14,921 nucleotides of DNA, taken from contig CAJIYV010000028.1 in the NCBI GenBank assembly GCA_905181745.1, forward strand, positions 1 to 14,921, in the 5' to 3' direction. Position 1 is the stretch's first letter; every line of letters begins with the position of its first letter. Both the position numbers and the translations under genes were made by a program. Origin of the DNA: an uncultured Actinomycetes bacterium. Its GTDB lineage: Bacteria > Actinomycetota > Actinomycetes > S36-B12. Under the pieces are notes generated by a model, which searched no databases, had not been told where the DNA came from, and worked only from the letters and a program-made list of their open reading frames with translations. This document shows positions 14,362 through 14,921 of this stretch, piece after piece.

Positions 14362-14365
14362 GGCC
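14341..14365 (+). promoter_or_regulatory. Candidate MraZ-binding repeats
   Basis: TGGAG at 14341, TGGAG at 14351 and TGGCC at 14361 recur in exact 10-base register. TGGGG at 14321 is in the same phase, with position 14331 (GGGTT) degenerate. In other bacteria MraZ binds direct repeats of a TGGG-like core at one-turn spacing in its own promoter. These repeats cover the spacer and -10 element, a position suited to repression. Confidence 0.5.
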
Positions 14366-14417
14366 CTACCGGGAGTTGCCCGTGAGGAATATGAGGCGGA
14401 AGTTAGGGGTGTGTCAA

Positions 14418-14849
14418 ATGTTTCTTGGTACCCAATCCCCGCGCCTTGATGAGAAGGGCCGCCTCGTACTCCCTGCAAAATACCGGGAGGGTTTAGCGGC
14501 TGGACTGGTCTTCACCCGGGGCCAGGAACACTCAATCGTGGTGTGGCCGGCTGCAGAGTTTGCGCAATACGCGGAACGTTTGAGCGTTGCCTCCCGTTCA
14601 GATGCCAGCGTGCGTGCCTATCTTCGGGTCCTTTTTTCCGGGGCGGTAGACGAAATCCCGGATCGACAAGGCCGAGTCATGGTTCCTGCGGAATTACGCT
14701 CATACGCCGAACTGGAGCGCAATGTTGTTGTCGTGGGAAATGGAACCACTCTAGAAATTTGGAATGCGCCCGCGTGGGAAAAATACCTCGCTGGTCAGGA
14801 AGCAGGCTTTTCAGCCTTGAGTGAGGAGGTAATCCCTGGAATCTTCTAA
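14418..14849 (+). CDS. mraZ: Transcriptional regulator MraZ
   Basis: DNA-binding regulator of the division and cell wall cluster, 143 residues, the usual MraZ length. The ATG at 14418 is chosen because MFLGTQSPRLDEKGR is the canonical N-terminus and AGGGG lies 8 bases upstream; the longer frame from 14289 runs through the promoter. Two SpoVT/AbrB-like half-domains are visible, each with the D-x3-R signature: DEKGRLVLPAKYR (D11, R15) and DRQGRVMVPAELR (D82, R86). MraZ forms ring-shaped oligomers and binds repeats in its own promoter, where it generally represses mraZ and downstream genes; such repeats are present here. The gene ends 72 bases before the window edge, so the rest of the dcw cluster should lie to the right. 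Confidence 0.97.
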   Translation: MFLGTQSPRLDEKGRLVLPAKYREGLAAGLVFTRGQEHSIVVWPAAEFAQYAERLSVASRSDASVRAYLRVLFSGAVDEIPDRQGRVMVPAELRSYAELERNVVVVGNGTTLEIWNAPAWEKYLAGQEAGFSALSEEVIPGIF

Positions 14850-14862
14850 GGCCGCTTGGCCA

Positions 14863-14921
14863 ATGAGGCCTCCACCCGCCTTTGATCCTGGCATCACTTC
14901 CCCGATGCCAGGGCCCGCTGA
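14863..14921 (+). CDS. Possible start of the next dcw gene (rsmH expected), cut by window edge
   Basis: An ATG 13 bases after the mraZ stop opens a frame with no stop to the window edge (MRPPPAFDPGITSPMPGPA). rsmH (16S rRNA methyltransferase) normally follows mraZ, but no RsmH motif is reached within these 19 codons. AAGG at 14848-14851 is the only possible ribosome site. The true start may lie further right, in which case this is leader sequence. Confidence 0.3.
   Translation, partial: MRPPPAFDPGITSPMPGPA
14887..14912 (+). terminator. Perfect 9-base hairpin just after mraZ
   Basis: CCTGGCATC (14887-14895) and GATGCCAGG (14904-14912) form a perfect stem with an 8-base loop (ACTTCCCC). The sequence that follows is GCCCGCTGA with no T-run, so a classical intrinsic terminator is unlikely. 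The hairpin could attenuate, pause or stabilise RNA between mraZ and the next gene, or lie within that gene's first codons. Just upstream, three GGCC copies (14850-14873) allow alternative short pairings. Confidence 0.4.

Noticed and set aside
14289..14417. N-terminal extension of MraZ from 14289
   Set aside because: It would translate through the promoter and repeats; the ATG at 14418 gives the standard 143-residue protein with a good ribosome site.

Overview
The window looks like a gene-dense segment of an actinomycetotal (actinobacterial) chromosome with moderate GC. Several families seen here are mainly or typically actinobacterial: a SAV_6107-type HEPN protein beside a DnaE2-like polymerase, a DUF3040 membrane protein near dinB and mraZ, an RDD protein preceded by a protein with short Asp/Val-rich repeats, and a HelD-class RNA polymerase motor. 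The compact spacing would suit a small or streamlined genome (for example a freshwater lineage), but I cannot name the genus from this sequence. I found no rRNA, tRNA, CRISPR array, insertion sequence, integrase or phage gene, and no gene-free stretch longer than about 190 bases.

Layout. Positions 1-5746 hold a DNA damage tolerance block: the 3' part of a HEPN-family gene, a DnaE2-like DNA polymerase III alpha subunit, a convergent small SHOCT membrane protein, and Y-family DNA polymerase IV (dinB). Positions 5905-6865 hold a DUF3040 membrane protein and a MaoC-fold hydratase/dehydratase. Positions 6869-8101 (minus strand) encode an exported LIP-type lipase. It diverges from an operon at 8136-9186 (repeat protein plus RDD membrane protein), followed by an unrecognised exported protein at 9231-9887. 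Positions 9884-12001 (minus strand) encode HelD. It diverges from a gene at 12103-13104 that fuses a phosphopantetheinyl transferase domain to DUF3293. A DUF3048 (YerB-like) lipoprotein at 13105-14229 (minus strand) lies back to back with mraZ (14418-14849), which usually opens the division and cell wall (dcw) cluster. The next gene, expected to be rsmH, would start at the right edge.

How the genes relate. DnaE2-like polymerase and Pol IV are both specialist or low-fidelity enzymes, and their proximity suggests a lesion-bypass neighbourhood; the HEPN gene ends 10 bases before dnaE. MraZ probably controls its own promoter, which carries TGG repeats in 10-base register. The other genes look like independent housekeeping or envelope functions. 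The convergent pairs are packed very tightly: stop codons overlap, abut or lie 3 bases apart in three of the four pairs.

The observations most worth following are the PPTase-DUF3293 fusion, the HEPN/DnaE2/Pol IV neighbourhood with a PHP domain that has lost its metal-ligand pattern, the short-repeat protein coupled to the RDD protein, and the mraZ control region.
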